From NCBI RefSeq assembly GCF_027359575.1, contig NZ_CP114784.1:62001-126000 (forward strand): a stretch of 64,000 nucleotides of DNA, given 5' to 3'. The position numbers were made by a program, and so were the translations under genes. Positions 1 to 9,511 of this stretch are shown piece by piece; within the stretch, counting starts at the first letter, position 1, and each line of letters starts with the position of its first letter. Under the pieces are notes generated by a model. It ran no database searches, was not told the origin of the DNA, and saw only the letters and a list, made by a program, of their open reading frames with translations. Origin of the DNA: Prochlorococcus marinus str. MIT 0917. GTDB lineage: Bacteria > Cyanobacteriota > Cyanobacteriia > PCC-6307 > Cyanobiaceae.

Positions 1-1552
1 AGGAGATCTTGTGGCTTTGTATATGCCTATGGTGCCTGAGGCTGCAATCGCAATGCTTGCTTGTGCGAGGATTGGAGCACCACATTCTGTCGTATTTGGA
101 GGCTTTTCCTCTGAGGCGCTTAGGGACCGATTAATCAATGGAGAAGCGAAAGCAATAATTACAGCTGATGGAGGTTTTAGAAAAGACAAAGTAATCCCTC
201 TAAAAGACGCTGTTGACTCCGCATTGGAAGGTGGTGCTTGTCCAAAGGTCGAGTCAGTTTTAGTTGTTCAAAGGACAAAAAAGAATATTGCTATGGATGA
301 TGGTAGAGATTATTGGTGGCATGAAATCGTAGATAGTCAAACAGAAGAATGTTTGCCAGAAAAAATGGATAGTGAGGATTGCTTATTTGTTTTGTATACC
401 TCTGGCTCTACAGGTAAACCAAAAGGAGTAGTTCATTCAACTGCTGGATATAACCTTTGGTCTCATTTAACTTTTAAATGGATTTTTGATATTCGTGAAA
501 ATGATGTTTATTGGTGCACAGCTGATGTGGGTTGGATAACTGGACATAGTTATATCGTTTATGGCCCATTATCTAATGGAGCAACTACTGTTATGTATGA
601 AGGAGTTCCTAGGCCTTCAAATCCAGGAGCATTTTGGGATGTAATTCAAAAGCATAAAGTTTCGATATTTTACACTGCTCCAACCGCAATAAGAGCCTTT
701 ATGAAAGCTGGAGAAAAGCTTCCTCAGCAATACGATTTATCTAGTTTGAGACTTTTAGGAACTGTTGGAGAACCAATTAATCCAGAGGCTTGGATCTGGT
801 ATAGAGATGTTATTGGAGGAGGGAGATGCCCAATAGTTGATACATGGTGGCAAACAGAAACTGGCGGAGTGATGATTAGCCCTCTACCTGGAGCGACTCC
901 AACCAAACCTGGATCAGCAACTTTTCCTTTGCCTGGGATTGAAGCCGATGTCGTTAATTCAGATGGCGATTCTGTAGCTAATAATGAGGGTGGATATTTG
1001 GTGGTTAAAAGACCATGGCCTGGAATGATGAGAAATGTTTATGGAGATGAAAAAAGATTTAGAGAGAGTTACTGGGAGTATTTAAAACCTTCAGATAAAA
1101 GCTATATATATTTTGCTGGAGATGGGGCTCGAAGAGATGAAGAAGGTTATTTTTGGGTTATGGGAAGAGTTGATGATGTTATAAATGTATCTGGTCATAG
1201 GCTTGGAACAATGGAGATAGAATCAGCTTTAGTTAGTCATGAGCTCATCTCAGAAGCTGCAGTCGTAGGTAGACCTGATGCTTTGAAAGGGGAATCAATA
1301 GTAGCCTTTGTCACTTTGAAAACTGGTGCAGTAGAGAACGAACATATAGAGGCACAATTTAAAAAACATGTCGTGAATGAAATAGGACCTATTGCTAAAC
1401 CTGATGAAATTAGATTTACTGATTCTCTTCCCAAAACAAGAAGTGGAAAAATTATGCGCAGGATCTTGAGAGCACTAGCTTCGGGTGATGAAATAAGCGG
1501 AGATACAAGTACTCTTGAAGATAGATCAGTTTTAGATAAATTAAGAGGGTAA
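1..1552 (+). CDS. acs: Acetyl-CoA synthetase, 5' end cut by window edge
   Basis: AMP-forming acetate-CoA ligase, which activates acetate to acetyl-CoA through an acetyl-adenylate. The frame is open to base 2 (codons for G-D-L precede the first GTG at 11), so the true start lies outside the window and about 513 residues of a roughly 650-residue enzyme are visible. The ANL-superfamily P-loop [11 protein letters not shown] lies near residue 130 of the visible part. The TWWQTETGG segment is in the middle, and the C-terminal [11 protein letters not shown] carries the catalytic lysine that is acetylated in this family. The stop is two bases from the convergent DUF1350 gene. The family is certain; acetate as substrate is inferred from the overall Acs-type sequence. 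Confidence 0.96.
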   Translation, partial: GDLVALYMPMVPEAAIAMLACARIGAPHSVVFGGFSSEALRDRLINGEAKAIITADGGFRKDKVIPLKDAVDSALEGGACPKVESVLVVQRTKKNIAMDDGRDYWWHEIVDSQTEECLPEKMDSEDCLFVLYTSGSTGKPKGVVHSTAGYNLWSHLTFKWIFDIRENDVYWCTADVGWITGHSYIVYGPLSNGATTVMYEGVPRPSNPGAFWDVIQKHKVSIFYTAPTAIRAFMKAGEKLPQQYDLSSLRLLGTVGEPINPEAWIWYRDVIGGGRCPIVDTWWQTETGGVMISPLPGATPTKPGSATFPLPGIEADVVNSDGDSVANNEGGYLVVKRPWPGMMRNVYGDEKRFRESYWEYLKPSDKSYIYFAGDGARRDEEGYFWVMGRVDDVINVSGHRLGTMEIESALVSHELISEAAVVGRPDALKGESIVAFVTLKTGAVENEHIEAQFKKHVVNEIGPIAKPDEIRFTDSLPKTRSGKIMRRILRALASGDEISGDTSTLEDRSVLDKLRG

Positions 1553-1554
1553 TA

Positions 1555-2280
1555 TTAAATTTTCCAGTGAGTTATTTGATCGACTATTAATTCAATTTTT
1601 TTATATTTTAAATAGCTTTGCAAATTAGACTTTAGTATTTTTTCTCTTAGGCCTATGCTTACTGGGGTTAGATGATTACCATCAAGTTGCATAATCTTAG
1701 AATTATCCGAAGGTCTTGCATTTAATGATTTAAGTAATAAATCATTTTGATCAAGATTATCATTTTTAAATTTTATTAATAGATTATTTATTTGCTCATA
1801 GTGTTCTCTCACAAGATTTAATGTTTCTGCAGGGCTTGGACTAAATTCACTTTGAAAGTCAAGCTTTTGAGACATTTTTCTGAGAAAAGGGATAGATTTA
1901 TCTGCCTTGAAATTATTGAAGCTTATAGCTACTAAACCATTGCAATTTCTTCCTGCATCAGGTGCTAGTAAATGTAATTTACATCCAAGACTATGACCCA
2001 GCCTTATTGATTTTGGTATGCAGCCAACTCTTTTTTCAAGAATTTTTCGAGATTGACGGAATTGTTTCCACGCATGATTTGATTGAAGTTGATGATCAAA
2101 GTTAGGTATATAGCTCCATGAATGAACTGCAAAATTTTTTTGTAACAGACCAGAAATAAGTCTTTTGTATGTAACTTCTGGTTTTATTGAAATATAGCTA
2201 CCTCCAATTATTTCTACCAGCCCAACTGGTCTTGATGGCCATTGGCAAAAAACATCACTTATACGTCTTAAAGTGCTCAT
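1555..2280 (-). CDS. DUF1350 alpha/beta-hydrolase-like protein
   Basis: A 241-residue protein with the features of the cyanobacterial/plastid DUF1350 family. It has an N-terminal GLVEIIGGS segment, a central nucleophile-elbow-like GHSLGCKLHLL near residue 94, and a VAISFNNF segment that often follows the elbow in this family. The Gly-x-Ser-x-Gly core suggests a serine hydrolase fold, but no substrate is established. There is no signal peptide or membrane helix, so it is probably cytosolic. It is convergent with acs and divergent from the exonuclease gene. Confidence 0.8.
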   Translation of the reverse strand: MSTLRRISDVFCQWPSRPVGLVEIIGGSYISIKPEVTYKRLISGLLQKNFAVHSWSYIPNFDHQLQSNHAWKQFRQSRKILEKRVGCIPKSIRLGHSLGCKLHLLAPDAGRNCNGLVAISFNNFKADKSIPFLRKMSQKLDFQSEFSPSPAETLNLVREHYEQINNLLIKFKNDNLDQNDLLLKSLNARPSDNSKIMQLDGNHLTPVSIGLREKILKSNLQSYLKYKKIELIVDQITHWKI

Positions 2281-2421
2281 TAATGATGAATCACCCTATA
2301 TAGAGAAATAGAAAAAGATTATAAGTTAAATATAAGTATCTTTTCTTTCTAATGTTCTACTAAGTTTGTATTAAACTCTGGTTTTTTGATGATAATAGAA
2401 GCATGACTAATTAATTTTGAT

Positions 2422-3267
2422 GTGAAAGAAGAGCAAAATTATCAGAAAGCGAGTGAGCAGCTTGACTTTCTAAATAGAACAACTAAAGATACTCCCAGTA
2501 AAAAAGAGAAAGATCTAGGAGTAAGATCTTCTTTTAAATCAAACGTAGAACGTGTTGAGATTTTAAGTATTGAAAATTCACCTGAGAATATCTTGATTTT
2601 GGATACGGAAACCACAGGTCTTGACAATAAAAATGATGATTGTCTTGAAGTAGGTTCGATTCTTTTTAATGTCAAAAGTAGATCGGTGTTAGCGCAGCAA
2701 TCTTTTCTTTTACCAGTTGAAAATAACAACGCAGAAAAAATAAATAATATTCCTGCTGAAATAACTAGATTGCCTCAACCTCTAACTGAAGCAATTAAAT
2801 ATTTTGAATCTTTGGTTCGAGTATCAGATGTGATAGTTGCTCACAATGCAGAATTTGATATGAAATGGTTCGGTTTTAATAAATTGCCTCAGATTGAAAA
2901 ACAATGGATTTGTTCTATGGACGATATAACTTGGCCCGCTGATAGACAATTAAAGACTCGACCTTCTGTAAGAGATCTTGCATTGGCTTATGGTGTCCCG
3001 GTTTGGAACGCACATAGAGCTTTGACAGATTGCATATATTTGGCAGAGGTTTTTAAAAGATGTAGTGAACTTGAAAAACTATTGATTAGAGCGTTAGAAC
3101 CAAAAGTATTAATTCGCGCTGAGATCTCTTACGAGGAAAGATATTTAGCGAAAAACGCTGGCTTCAGGTGGAATGACTCAATTAAGGGTGCTTGGTCTAG
3201 AAAAATGAGTCGTCGGGATATTGAAAAATTAGAATTCCCAGTACATGAGGTTGATTGTGATGATTGA
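2422..3267 (+). CDS. DnaQ-like 3'-5' exonuclease (DEDDh)
   Basis: A 281-residue protein. A low-complexity charged N-terminus of about 50 residues precedes an RNase-T/DnaQ exonuclease domain. Exo I is LDTETTGLD (about residue 59), Exo II is AHNAEFDMKWF (about 140), and Exo III is HRALTDCIYLAEVF (about 195), which supplies the conserved His and Asp of the DEDDh type. The C-terminus (about 230-281) resembles a small extra domain containing AKNAGFRWND. It starts with GTG at 2422 with no ATG nearby. It resembles the Pol III epsilon subunit but is a stand-alone protein, so it may act in repair or nucleic-acid trimming rather than replication proofreading. Confidence 0.85.
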   Translation: MKEEQNYQKASEQLDFLNRTTKDTPSKKEKDLGVRSSFKSNVERVEILSIENSPENILILDTETTGLDNKNDDCLEVGSILFNVKSRSVLAQQSFLLPVENNNAEKINNIPAEITRLPQPLTEAIKYFESLVRVSDVIVAHNAEFDMKWFGFNKLPQIEKQWICSMDDITWPADRQLKTRPSVRDLALAYGVPVWNAHRALTDCIYLAEVFKRCSELEKLLIRALEPKVLIRAEISYEERYLAKNAGFRWNDSIKGAWSRKMSRRDIEKLEFPVHEVDCDD

Positions 3268-3362
3268 AGTTGATTTTTCATAAAGTACTCATTTCAAATA
3301 TTTGCTATGTGTTTAATGTATTGAGTAATGAGTTTTTTTAGAGTGTTCTCCATGATTGATTT

Positions 3363-3650
3363 ATGAGAAAAAATTTCACAAAAAAAAATATAGTTGGTCG
3401 GTTTTCCTTTGTTAAAAGTAAGACTGATGGTAACGAATTGAAAAAGCGTCTAAGACAATGGCAGCATTCAAGAAGTTGGGCTCGTTTAATTTGTGAAGCG
3501 GAAAAGATGTGGAGTCTTGAATCAAGAGAACTAAAGAGGCTCGGAGCTATGGAATTAATTCAACTTCAAAATGAAATGCCTTTTAATGTGAGAAGAAGAG
3601 TTAATTTTTGGTTAGTTAAATATTCAGGCGCTACTCGATTAGATGATTAA
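3363..3650 (+). CDS. Conserved small basic protein, unknown function
   Basis: A 95-residue protein, rich in Lys, Arg and Trp and largely helical in character (for example LKKRLRQWQHSRSW). No membrane segment or recognised motif. It lies between the exonuclease and hisS on the same strand. Composition would allow nucleic-acid binding, but no family is recognised. The ATG at 3363 is the only reasonable start. Confidence 0.6.
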   Translation: MRKNFTKKNIVGRFSFVKSKTDGNELKKRLRQWQHSRSWARLICEAEKMWSLESRELKRLGAMELIQLQNEMPFNVRRRVNFWLVKYSGATRLDD

Positions 3651-3778
3651 GCTAAATATGCTTTCTAAATTGAGTCTCACTAATTTGCTTTAGTAGGAAT
3701 GACTCATTGATTATTATTTTACAGTTTACGTAAACAATTACTATTAAACAAACAACAAATAATTTTACTGAAGCTACT

Positions 3779-5050
3779 TTGACCAATCTCAAGAATTTAA
3801 GAGGAATGGTAGATCTTTTACCTGCTCAAAGTCAGAGCTGGCAAAAGGTTGAATCAATTGCACTCAAGCATTTTACTCGAGCTGGACTTCAAGAAATTAG
3901 AACACCGATTATTGAACGAACTGATTTGTTTTCAAGGGGTATTGGCGAGAATACAGATGTTGTGGGTAAAGAAATGTACAACTTCGACGATAGGGGAGGT
4001 CGTTCATGCACTTTGAGACCTGAAGGAACAGCTTCTGTTGCAAGATCAATTGTTCAGCATGGATTATTAAATAATGGGCCCCAAAGGCTCTGGTATAAAG
4101 GACCAATGTTTAGATACGAACGCCCTCAAGCAGGGAGGCAAAGGCAGTTTCATCAAATTGGAGTTGAATTTGTTGGATTGGCTTCTGTTATGAGTGACGC
4201 TGAGGTTATTTCAATAGCTTGGGACTTTTTAAAGGATGTTGGTCTGAGTGATTTGACTTTACAAATTAATAGTCTTGGTAGTAATGAAGATCGAAATGTT
4301 TTCAAAGAAGAGTTGAAAGATTGGCTTAATCAGAGATTTGATTTGTTAGATCAAGATTCCCAGAAAAGAATCAATGTGAATCCCTTGAGAATATTAGATA
4401 GTAAAAATACTTCAACAAAAGAACTTTTACTTGAAGCTCCGTCTTTAAATAAATTTTTATCTAATAGTAGTAAAACTAGATTTGATTATTTACAGGAGTT
4501 ACTCGATAATTTAAAGATCCCATATGAAATTAACAATAAGTTGGTTAGGGGCCTTGATTATTATTCTCATACGGCTTTCGAAATAACTAGTGATAACTTG
4601 GGTTCTCAGGCAACTGTTTGTGGCGGAGGGCGTTACGATAGCTTGATAAGTGAATTGGGGGGGCCTGAAACCCCCTCAATTGGTTGGGCTATTGGAATGG
4701 AAAGGCTGATAATTCTTGCTGGAGATAAAATTTCCCAATCAAAATCTCCGGATGTTTATGTGATTCATAAAGGTGAAAAAGCTGACCACCTTGCTTTGGA
4801 AATTACTTGTCAGTTAAGGGCATCCAACTTAATGATTGAATTGGACTACTCAGGTTCATCTTTCTCAAAACAATTTAAGCGAGCAGATAAAAGTAGGGCC
4901 AAATGGGCTTTAGTTATAGGTGAGGATGAGGCATCTAAAGGTCAGTTATTGATGAAGAAATTAAGGGATAAACAAAAGGATGAGGAGAGTAGGGAATATA
5001 TTTTCTCAAAAGAGGACCTTGATCAGTTAATTAAAAAGTTGATTACTTAA
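3779..5050 (+). CDS. hisS: Histidyl-tRNA synthetase
   Basis: Class II aminoacyl-tRNA synthetase charging tRNA-His; 423 residues, the usual bacterial length. It begins [12 protein letters not shown]. Motif 2 is visible as [17 protein letters not shown] (near residue 110), the histidine-specific [14 protein letters not shown] is near residue 256, and motif 3 is [11 protein letters not shown]-terminal anticodon-binding domain follows. It uses a TTG start at 3779. Twenty bases separate it from ugd, so cotranscription is possible. Confidence 0.97.
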   Translation: MTNLKNLRGMVDLLPAQSQSWQKVESIALKHFTRAGLQEIRTPIIERTDLFSRGIGENTDVVGKEMYNFDDRGGRSCTLRPEGTASVARSIVQHGLLNNGPQRLWYKGPMFRYERPQAGRQRQFHQIGVEFVGLASVMSDAEVISIAWDFLKDVGLSDLTLQINSLGSNEDRNVFKEELKDWLNQRFDLLDQDSQKRINVNPLRILDSKNTSTKELLLEAPSLNKFLSNSSKTRFDYLQELLDNLKIPYEINNKLVRGLDYYSHTAFEITSDNLGSQATVCGGGRYDSLISELGGPETPSIGWAIGMERLIILAGDKISQSKSPDVYVIHKGEKADHLALEITCQLRASNLMIELDYSGSSFSKQFKRADKSRAKWALVIGEDEASKGQLLMKKLRDKQKDEESREYIFSKEDLDQLIKKLIT

Positions 5051-5070
5051 AAAATGATTATTTTTTTTAA

Positions 5071-6474
5071 ATGAGCTCTATTAGAATCCAAAAAATATGT
5101 TGTATTGGCGCTGGTTATGTGGGTGGTCCAACAATGTCTGTTATTGCAGATAAATGTCCCGATATAGAAGTTAGGGTTGTTGATATTAATAAAGAACGAA
5201 TTGATGCATGGAATGATTCAGATCTCAATAAATTGCCAATATTTGAACCTGGATTAGATCGGATAATTTCAAGAACAAGAGGACGAAACCTTTTCTTTAG
5301 TACAGAAATGGAAAAGGCTATATCTGATGCTGATATGATTTTTATATCAGTTAATACTCCAACAAAAACAAAAGGTCTTGGAGCAGGACAAGCGAGTGAT
5401 CTTAGTTGGGTTGAAGCTAGTGCGAGGCAAGTAGCTAAATATGCAAAAGGACACACTATAGTAATTGAAAAAAGTACTCTTCCAGTTCGTACGGCACAAG
5501 CAATAAAAGAGATACTAAAGACGACAAATAAAGATAGTCAAAAGAATGAAATTTCAAAAACTTTTTCTGTTTTATCGAACCCTGAATTTTTGTCTGAAGG
5601 CACTGCAATTAATGACTTAGAAAAACCTGATAGGGTTTTAATTGGTGGAGAGAACTATGACGCTGTAGATGCATTGGCTAAAATTTATTTGAATTGGGTT
5701 CCTTCTGAACAAATAATTTGTACTAATTTATGGAGCAGCGAGCTTTCAAAATTAGCTGCTAATGCATTCCTAGCCCAGCGAATTAGTTCTATAAATTCTA
5801 TTTCAGCCTTCTGTGAAGCTACTGGAGCTGATATTCAGGAAGTTGCAAAAGCAATAGGAACAGATAAAAGGATAGGTAATCAATTTCTTAGTGCAGGACC
5901 TGGTTTTGGTGGAAGCTGCTTTAAAAAGGATATTTTGAATTTAGTTTATTTAAGTGGATATTTTGGTTTGCCAGAGGTTGCTAATTACTGGAATCAAGTT
6001 GTGATGCTTAATACTTGGCAGCAAGATAGGATTTATAAAATTGTCCTAGAGAAGCTTTTTGGTACTGTTAATGGAAAAAATATAGCAATACTCGGTTTCT
6101 CTTTTAAAGCAAACACCAATGATACAAGAGAATCTCCTGCGATAAGAATTTCCAGTGACCTAATCGAAGAAGGAGCGTTTTTATCAATTTATGACCCTAA
6201 GGTTTCAGTTGAGAGAATAGAGGAAGATTTTGAAAAATTTTCATTTAATAATCAAGGAATTTGGAAAATGGCCAATTCCATTCCAGAAGCATTGGAAAAT
6301 GTTGACGCGGTTTTAATTCTTACTGCATGGGATGAATTCTTTGGCCTTGATTGGAATTATTTAGCTACTTTGATGAGATCACCAGCTTGGGTTTTTGATA
6401 CAAGATCGGTTGTAAATCGACAAGAAATTGAGAATACAGGCATAAATCTGTGGAAGCTTGGTGAGGGGAACTAA
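5071..6474 (+). CDS. ugd: UDP-glucose 6-dehydrogenase
   Basis: NAD-dependent oxidation of UDP-glucose to UDP-glucuronate, a precursor for surface polysaccharide. The 467-residue protein has the N-terminal Rossmann motif GAGYVGGPT (residues 12-20), SVNTPTK, the conserved EKSTLPVRT stretch, and the catalytic cysteine in GPGFGGSCFKKD (near residue 280). The C-terminal domain contains FSFKANTNDTRESPA. Its length and the VGGPTMSVIA stretch resemble the eukaryote-like class of UGDH more than the short bacterial class. No polysaccharide cluster adjoins it. Confidence 0.93.
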   Translation: MSSIRIQKICCIGAGYVGGPTMSVIADKCPDIEVRVVDINKERIDAWNDSDLNKLPIFEPGLDRIISRTRGRNLFFSTEMEKAISDADMIFISVNTPTKTKGLGAGQASDLSWVEASARQVAKYAKGHTIVIEKSTLPVRTAQAIKEILKTTNKDSQKNEISKTFSVLSNPEFLSEGTAINDLEKPDRVLIGGENYDAVDALAKIYLNWVPSEQIICTNLWSSELSKLAANAFLAQRISSINSISAFCEATGADIQEVAKAIGTDKRIGNQFLSAGPGFGGSCFKKDILNLVYLSGYFGLPEVANYWNQVVMLNTWQQDRIYKIVLEKLFGTVNGKNIAILGFSFKANTNDTRESPAIRISSDLIEEGAFLSIYDPKVSVERIEEDFEKFSFNNQGIWKMANSIPEALENVDAVLILTAWDEFFGLDWNYLATLMRSPAWVFDTRSVVNRQEIENTGINLWKLGEGN

Positions 6475-6568
6475 AATATCTTCATAGAAAAATAATATGC
6501 CTATGATTAATGCTTAAATAAATCAAACTGAATTGATGCCATTAATTAATTTAATTTTAGGAAAAATA

Positions 6569-6784
6569 ATGCTCTTTAAATTTCTTTTCAAAAAGAAGAA
6601 AAAAAAACTACGAGAACAATCAAATGAAAAATTTGAAATGAATAATTGGATGAATTTAACAAAGCAAGAGAGACTTGAAATAGACTTTAATGAAAAGAAT
6701 AAAATAATGAGAAAGAAGAAGGCATTACTAAAATCAATCAGAGAAGAATATATAAAAATAAAAAAGGAAAATAATAATATATAA
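6569..6784 (+). CDS. Lysine-rich small protein, unknown function
   Basis: A 71-residue protein counted from ATG 6569, which follows an AGGA Shine-Dalgarno-like sequence at good spacing; a longer version from 6533 is possible. It starts with a short hydrophobic segment (MLFKFLF), then a run of lysines, then a charged helical region likely to form a coiled coil. AT-rich composition makes chance open frames more likely here, so confidence is moderate. Function not recognised. Confidence 0.45.
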   Translation: MLFKFLFKKKKKKLREQSNEKFEMNNWMNLTKQERLEIDFNEKNKIMRKKKALLKSIREEYIKIKKENNNI

Positions 6785-6854
6785 GTGTTAAAATGTATAT
6801 AAGAAATGCTAAAAAAATTATTTTTAGATTAATTACTATTAATTATTTAATTTT

Positions 6855-7193
6855 ATGATTTGGCCTCCAGTAAAAGCATGGACGAGTAAGGCTTACATTG
6901 ATGGACAAGTCCATTTTGTTGCAATAAATTATGGTGGAGAATTGCCAAGCAGATGGGTTATTTTGATGTCTGTACTTGACTCGACTGTGGTTGTGAAAGT
7001 CCCGTGGTCTCAATTGGTTGATTTATCTAATTGGGAACCTGGATGGGATGAAATAAATCATAGAGAACCTTCTAAATTAGTTAATAATAAAAGTTTTGTG
7101 AAAACTAATGACTTTTTCAATCCATCTTTTGATTCTGGTTTGACAATACCTATAAGTGAAAATATTATTAGGCCTTGGTTTAAGCAGGTTTGA
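6855..7193 (+). CDS. Trp-rich protein (TIGR02450-like)
   Basis: A 112-residue protein whose first 70 residues match the plan of the TIGR02450 Trp-rich family: a Trp-Thr-Ser-Lys start, a central run of beta strands, a VPWSQLVDLSNW segment and a WEPGW end. The tail of about 40 residues looks less conserved. No enzymatic motif and no signal peptide. The role of the family is unknown. Confidence 0.65.
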   Translation: MIWPPVKAWTSKAYIDGQVHFVAINYGGELPSRWVILMSVLDSTVVVKVPWSQLVDLSNWEPGWDEINHREPSKLVNNKSFVKTNDFFNPSFDSGLTIPISENIIRPWFKQV

Positions 7194-7322
7194 TTAATAT
7201 TTTATCTAAGATTTCTATGCAATTGAAGTATAATTTTGTTATTTATTGCTTTTTAATGTGACATCTTGAGCTTTCTTCGTCTGGCTTTTTACGTTAAAAG
7301 AAAGATACTCGTTTGCTCAAGA

Positions 7323-7565
7323 ATGATAGAAGCATCAATGTGGTTGTCAGAGAAAGAAGCTAGTGAGGTTTTAAGAGTAGATGAAAAATCTTTGGAGGTT
7401 ATGAGAGAAAGGGGTTATTTAAAGCCAGGATTTCACTGGCGAAGTTCAAATGATCCTAATCAATTACCATGGAAGCCAAAAGTATTTTATTTTATAAGGG
7501 GATGTAAAGAAGTTATTGAATATTGGCAGAACAATGATGAATCCTGTGCTCAAAGAGCAGCCTAA
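7323..7565 (+). CDS. Small helix-turn-helix-like protein
   Basis: An 80-residue protein read from ATG 7323; the frame also opens at TTG 7266, but the added 19 residues look like non-coding translation. The segment LSEKEASEVLRVDEKSLEVMRERGYLK resembles the winged-HTH helix pair of MerR- or excisionase-type domains, with a following aromatic HWR segment. It could be a small DNA-binding protein, but no partner or operator is evident. Confidence 0.55.
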   Translation: MIEASMWLSEKEASEVLRVDEKSLEVMRERGYLKPGFHWRSSNDPNQLPWKPKVFYFIRGCKEVIEYWQNNDESCAQRAA

Positions 7566-7613
7566 AGAAATAAATTAGAGTTTTTGTAAATTCGATATTT
7601 AAGAATTAGCTTT

Positions 7614-7778
7614 TTAAGCTACTAAATTTTCACCTTTACAATCTTTTATCGACGTCTCCAGAATTGGATAAAGAGAAATCATTTTTCCGTATTCAGGCGA
7701 TGTTCTATAAACATTCGCTTTCTTTCTATAGTGGTCTTCTGTCTCCATTTCTAGACTATTAAATGGATTGAAGTTCAT
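7614..7778 (-). CDS. Small hypothetical protein, 54 residues
   Basis: The minus strand carries a clean frame from ATG 7778 to TAA 7614, beginning MNFNPFNSLEMETEDHY and ending KGENLVA. It is acidic and polar with no membrane segment, and it fills an otherwise empty gap between two genes. The codon use and amino-acid composition look coding. Small proteins with an MNF-type start are frequent in picocyanobacteria. Function unknown. Confidence 0.5.
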   Translation of the reverse strand: MNFNPFNSLEMETEDHYRKKANVYRTSPEYGKMISLYPILETSIKDCKGENLVA

Positions 7779-8153
7779 GATTTGTTATCCAAAAGGATTT
7801 AACTATTTAATAGTTATAAATAATGAGACCAATTTAATCTTTTATATTAATTACATATTTGGATGAATTTATATTGATTATAAGAATGGATTGGTCTCGA
7901 ATGCCTGATATAAATTCTTTTTATGTATCAATTAATTCTTTAATTAAAAAGTCTTAGTTCGGTAATTCACTTGATTTTGTTTTTACCTCTCGTTGGCTGT
8001 CTATTTTTTTATTGTTTAAAACCTGCTCTTTTTGATATTTTTTTATCTGTATAGGATTTGAATAATAAAAAAAATTTACAGATTCTTTCTGTTGCATGAG
8101 TATTCGATGAAATTGCAGTATTCTCTGTTCGGTTTTGAAAAATAGCACTTCTA
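7779..8153. other. AT-rich leader region upstream of pcb
   Basis: About 375 bases without a convincing gene. A 64-codon minus-strand frame (7954-8148) is present but looks fortuitous. The region must hold the pcb promoter and 5' UTR. I could not pick out a definite -10/-35 pair or a structured regulatory element. Confidence 0.5.
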
Positions 8154-9206
8154 ATGCAGACCTATGGAAATTCAGCAGTCACCTACGGGTGGTGGGCTGG
8201 TAACTCAGGGGTCACCAACCGTTCAGGCAAATTTATTGCTGCTCATGCCGCTCATACCGGTTTGATTGCTTTCTGGGCTGGTGCCTTCACGTTATTTGAA
8301 TTGGCTAGATTTGACCCTTCCGTACCAATGGGTCATCAGCCTTTAATTGCGCTTCCTCATTTAGCAGCTTTGGGTATTGGTTTCGATGAAACTGGAGCCT
8401 TTGTTGGTGGAAGTGCGGTTGTTGCAGTCGCTGTGTGTCATCTAGTTGGATCCATGGCTTATGGGGCAGGTGGATTGATGCATTCTCTTCTTTTTTCGAG
8501 TGACATGCAGGAATCTTCTGTGCCACAGGCCAGAAAATTCAAGCTTGAATGGGACAACCCAGATAACCAGACTTTCATCCTTGGACATCATTTGATTTTC
8601 TTCGGTGTAGCTTGTATTTGGTTTGTTGAATGGGCGCGAATTCATGGGATCTACGATCCTGCTATTGGTGCTATTCGTCCGGTTGAATACGACCTTAACT
8701 TGAGTCATATCTGGGATCATCAGTTTGACTTCTTAACTATCGATAGTTTGGAAGATGTTATGGGAGGTCATGCTTTCTTGGCTTTCTTAGAAATTACTGG
8801 TGGTGCTTTCCATATCGCTACTAAGCAAGTTGGAGAATATACGAAGTTCAAAGGAGCTGGGCTTCTTTCTGCAGAAGCTATTCTTTCTTGGTCACTAGCT
8901 GGTATTGGCTGGATGGCAGTGGTCGCAGCATTCTGGAGTGCAACAAATACCACTGTTTACCCTGTTGAATGGTTTGGAGAACCATTAGCACTTAAATTTG
9001 GAATTTCTCCTTATTGGATCGACACTGTTGATCTTCCAAATGGAGCTCATACTTCTCGTGCTTGGCTAGCTAATGTTCATTACTACTTTGGATTTTTCTT
9101 TATTCAAGGTCATTTATGGCATGCTCTAAGAGCAATGGGATTTGATTTTAAACGAGTAACTGGTGCCTTAAGTAATCTTGATACTGCTTCAGTATCATTA
9201 AAATAG
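8154..9206 (+). CDS. pcb: Chlorophyll a/b-binding light-harvesting protein Pcb
   Basis: Thylakoid antenna protein of the Pcb/IsiA/CP43-like six-helix family, which binds divinyl-chlorophyll a and b in Prochlorococcus. It is 350 residues, the usual length. It begins MQTYGNSAVTYGWWAGNSG, and regularly spaced histidines lie in hydrophobic helices (AAHAAHTGL, GHQPLIALPHLAALGIG, VCHLVG, FILGHHLIFFG, GGHAFLAFLEI, GHLWHALRA). The family has several paralogues per low-light genome, and I cannot say which one this is. The gene is monocistronic, with a long leader and a strong terminator, consistent with high expression. The higher local GC is typical of highly expressed photosynthesis genes. Confidence 0.96.
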   Translation: MQTYGNSAVTYGWWAGNSGVTNRSGKFIAAHAAHTGLIAFWAGAFTLFELARFDPSVPMGHQPLIALPHLAALGIGFDETGAFVGGSAVVAVAVCHLVGSMAYGAGGLMHSLLFSSDMQESSVPQARKFKLEWDNPDNQTFILGHHLIFFGVACIWFVEWARIHGIYDPAIGAIRPVEYDLNLSHIWDHQFDFLTIDSLEDVMGGHAFLAFLEITGGAFHIATKQVGEYTKFKGAGLLSAEAILSWSLAGIGWMAVVAAFWSATNTTVYPVEWFGEPLALKFGISPYWIDTVDLPNGAHTSRAWLANVHYYFGFFFIQGHLWHALRAMGFDFKRVTGALSNLDTASVSLK

Positions 9207-9223
9207 TTAAATAAATTTAACTT

Positions 9224-9256
9224 AAAAAAAAGCCCCACTTGTTTGGGGCTTTTTTA
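9224..9256 (+). terminator. Rho-independent terminator of pcb
   Basis: A perfect 7-bp GC-rich stem, AGCCCCA / TGGGGCT (9231-9250), with a six-base loop. It is flanked by A7 upstream and followed by six T residues, so the structure could also extend by A-T pairing. It starts 18 bases after the pcb stop. The remaining 255 bases up to gltS are AT-rich and show no further gene. Confidence 0.93.
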
Positions 9257-9511
9257 TTGAGATTGTATTTATTAATTGTTCATTATTTAAGAATTTAAAA
9301 TAAATTAGCTTTATTATTAGTTTGATATTTCTTAAAAAGTTATTTAATCGATTTCTAATACTAAACTTATCTTATTTTTACTAATAATTAAATCTAAGAA
9401 AATGATTTGATTGAGATATAATAAGAATCAAATTTACATTCGATGTTGAATATTCATATGGGATATTATTTTTTTAGGGATTTTCATTTACTTCCGTAAT
9501 CTTGTTAATAG

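Noticed and set aside
7954..8148. 64-codon minus-strand frame upstream of pcb
   Set aside because: Composition is that of translated AT-rich DNA, it lies across the probable pcb leader, and it lacks any recognisable motif or good ribosome binding site.
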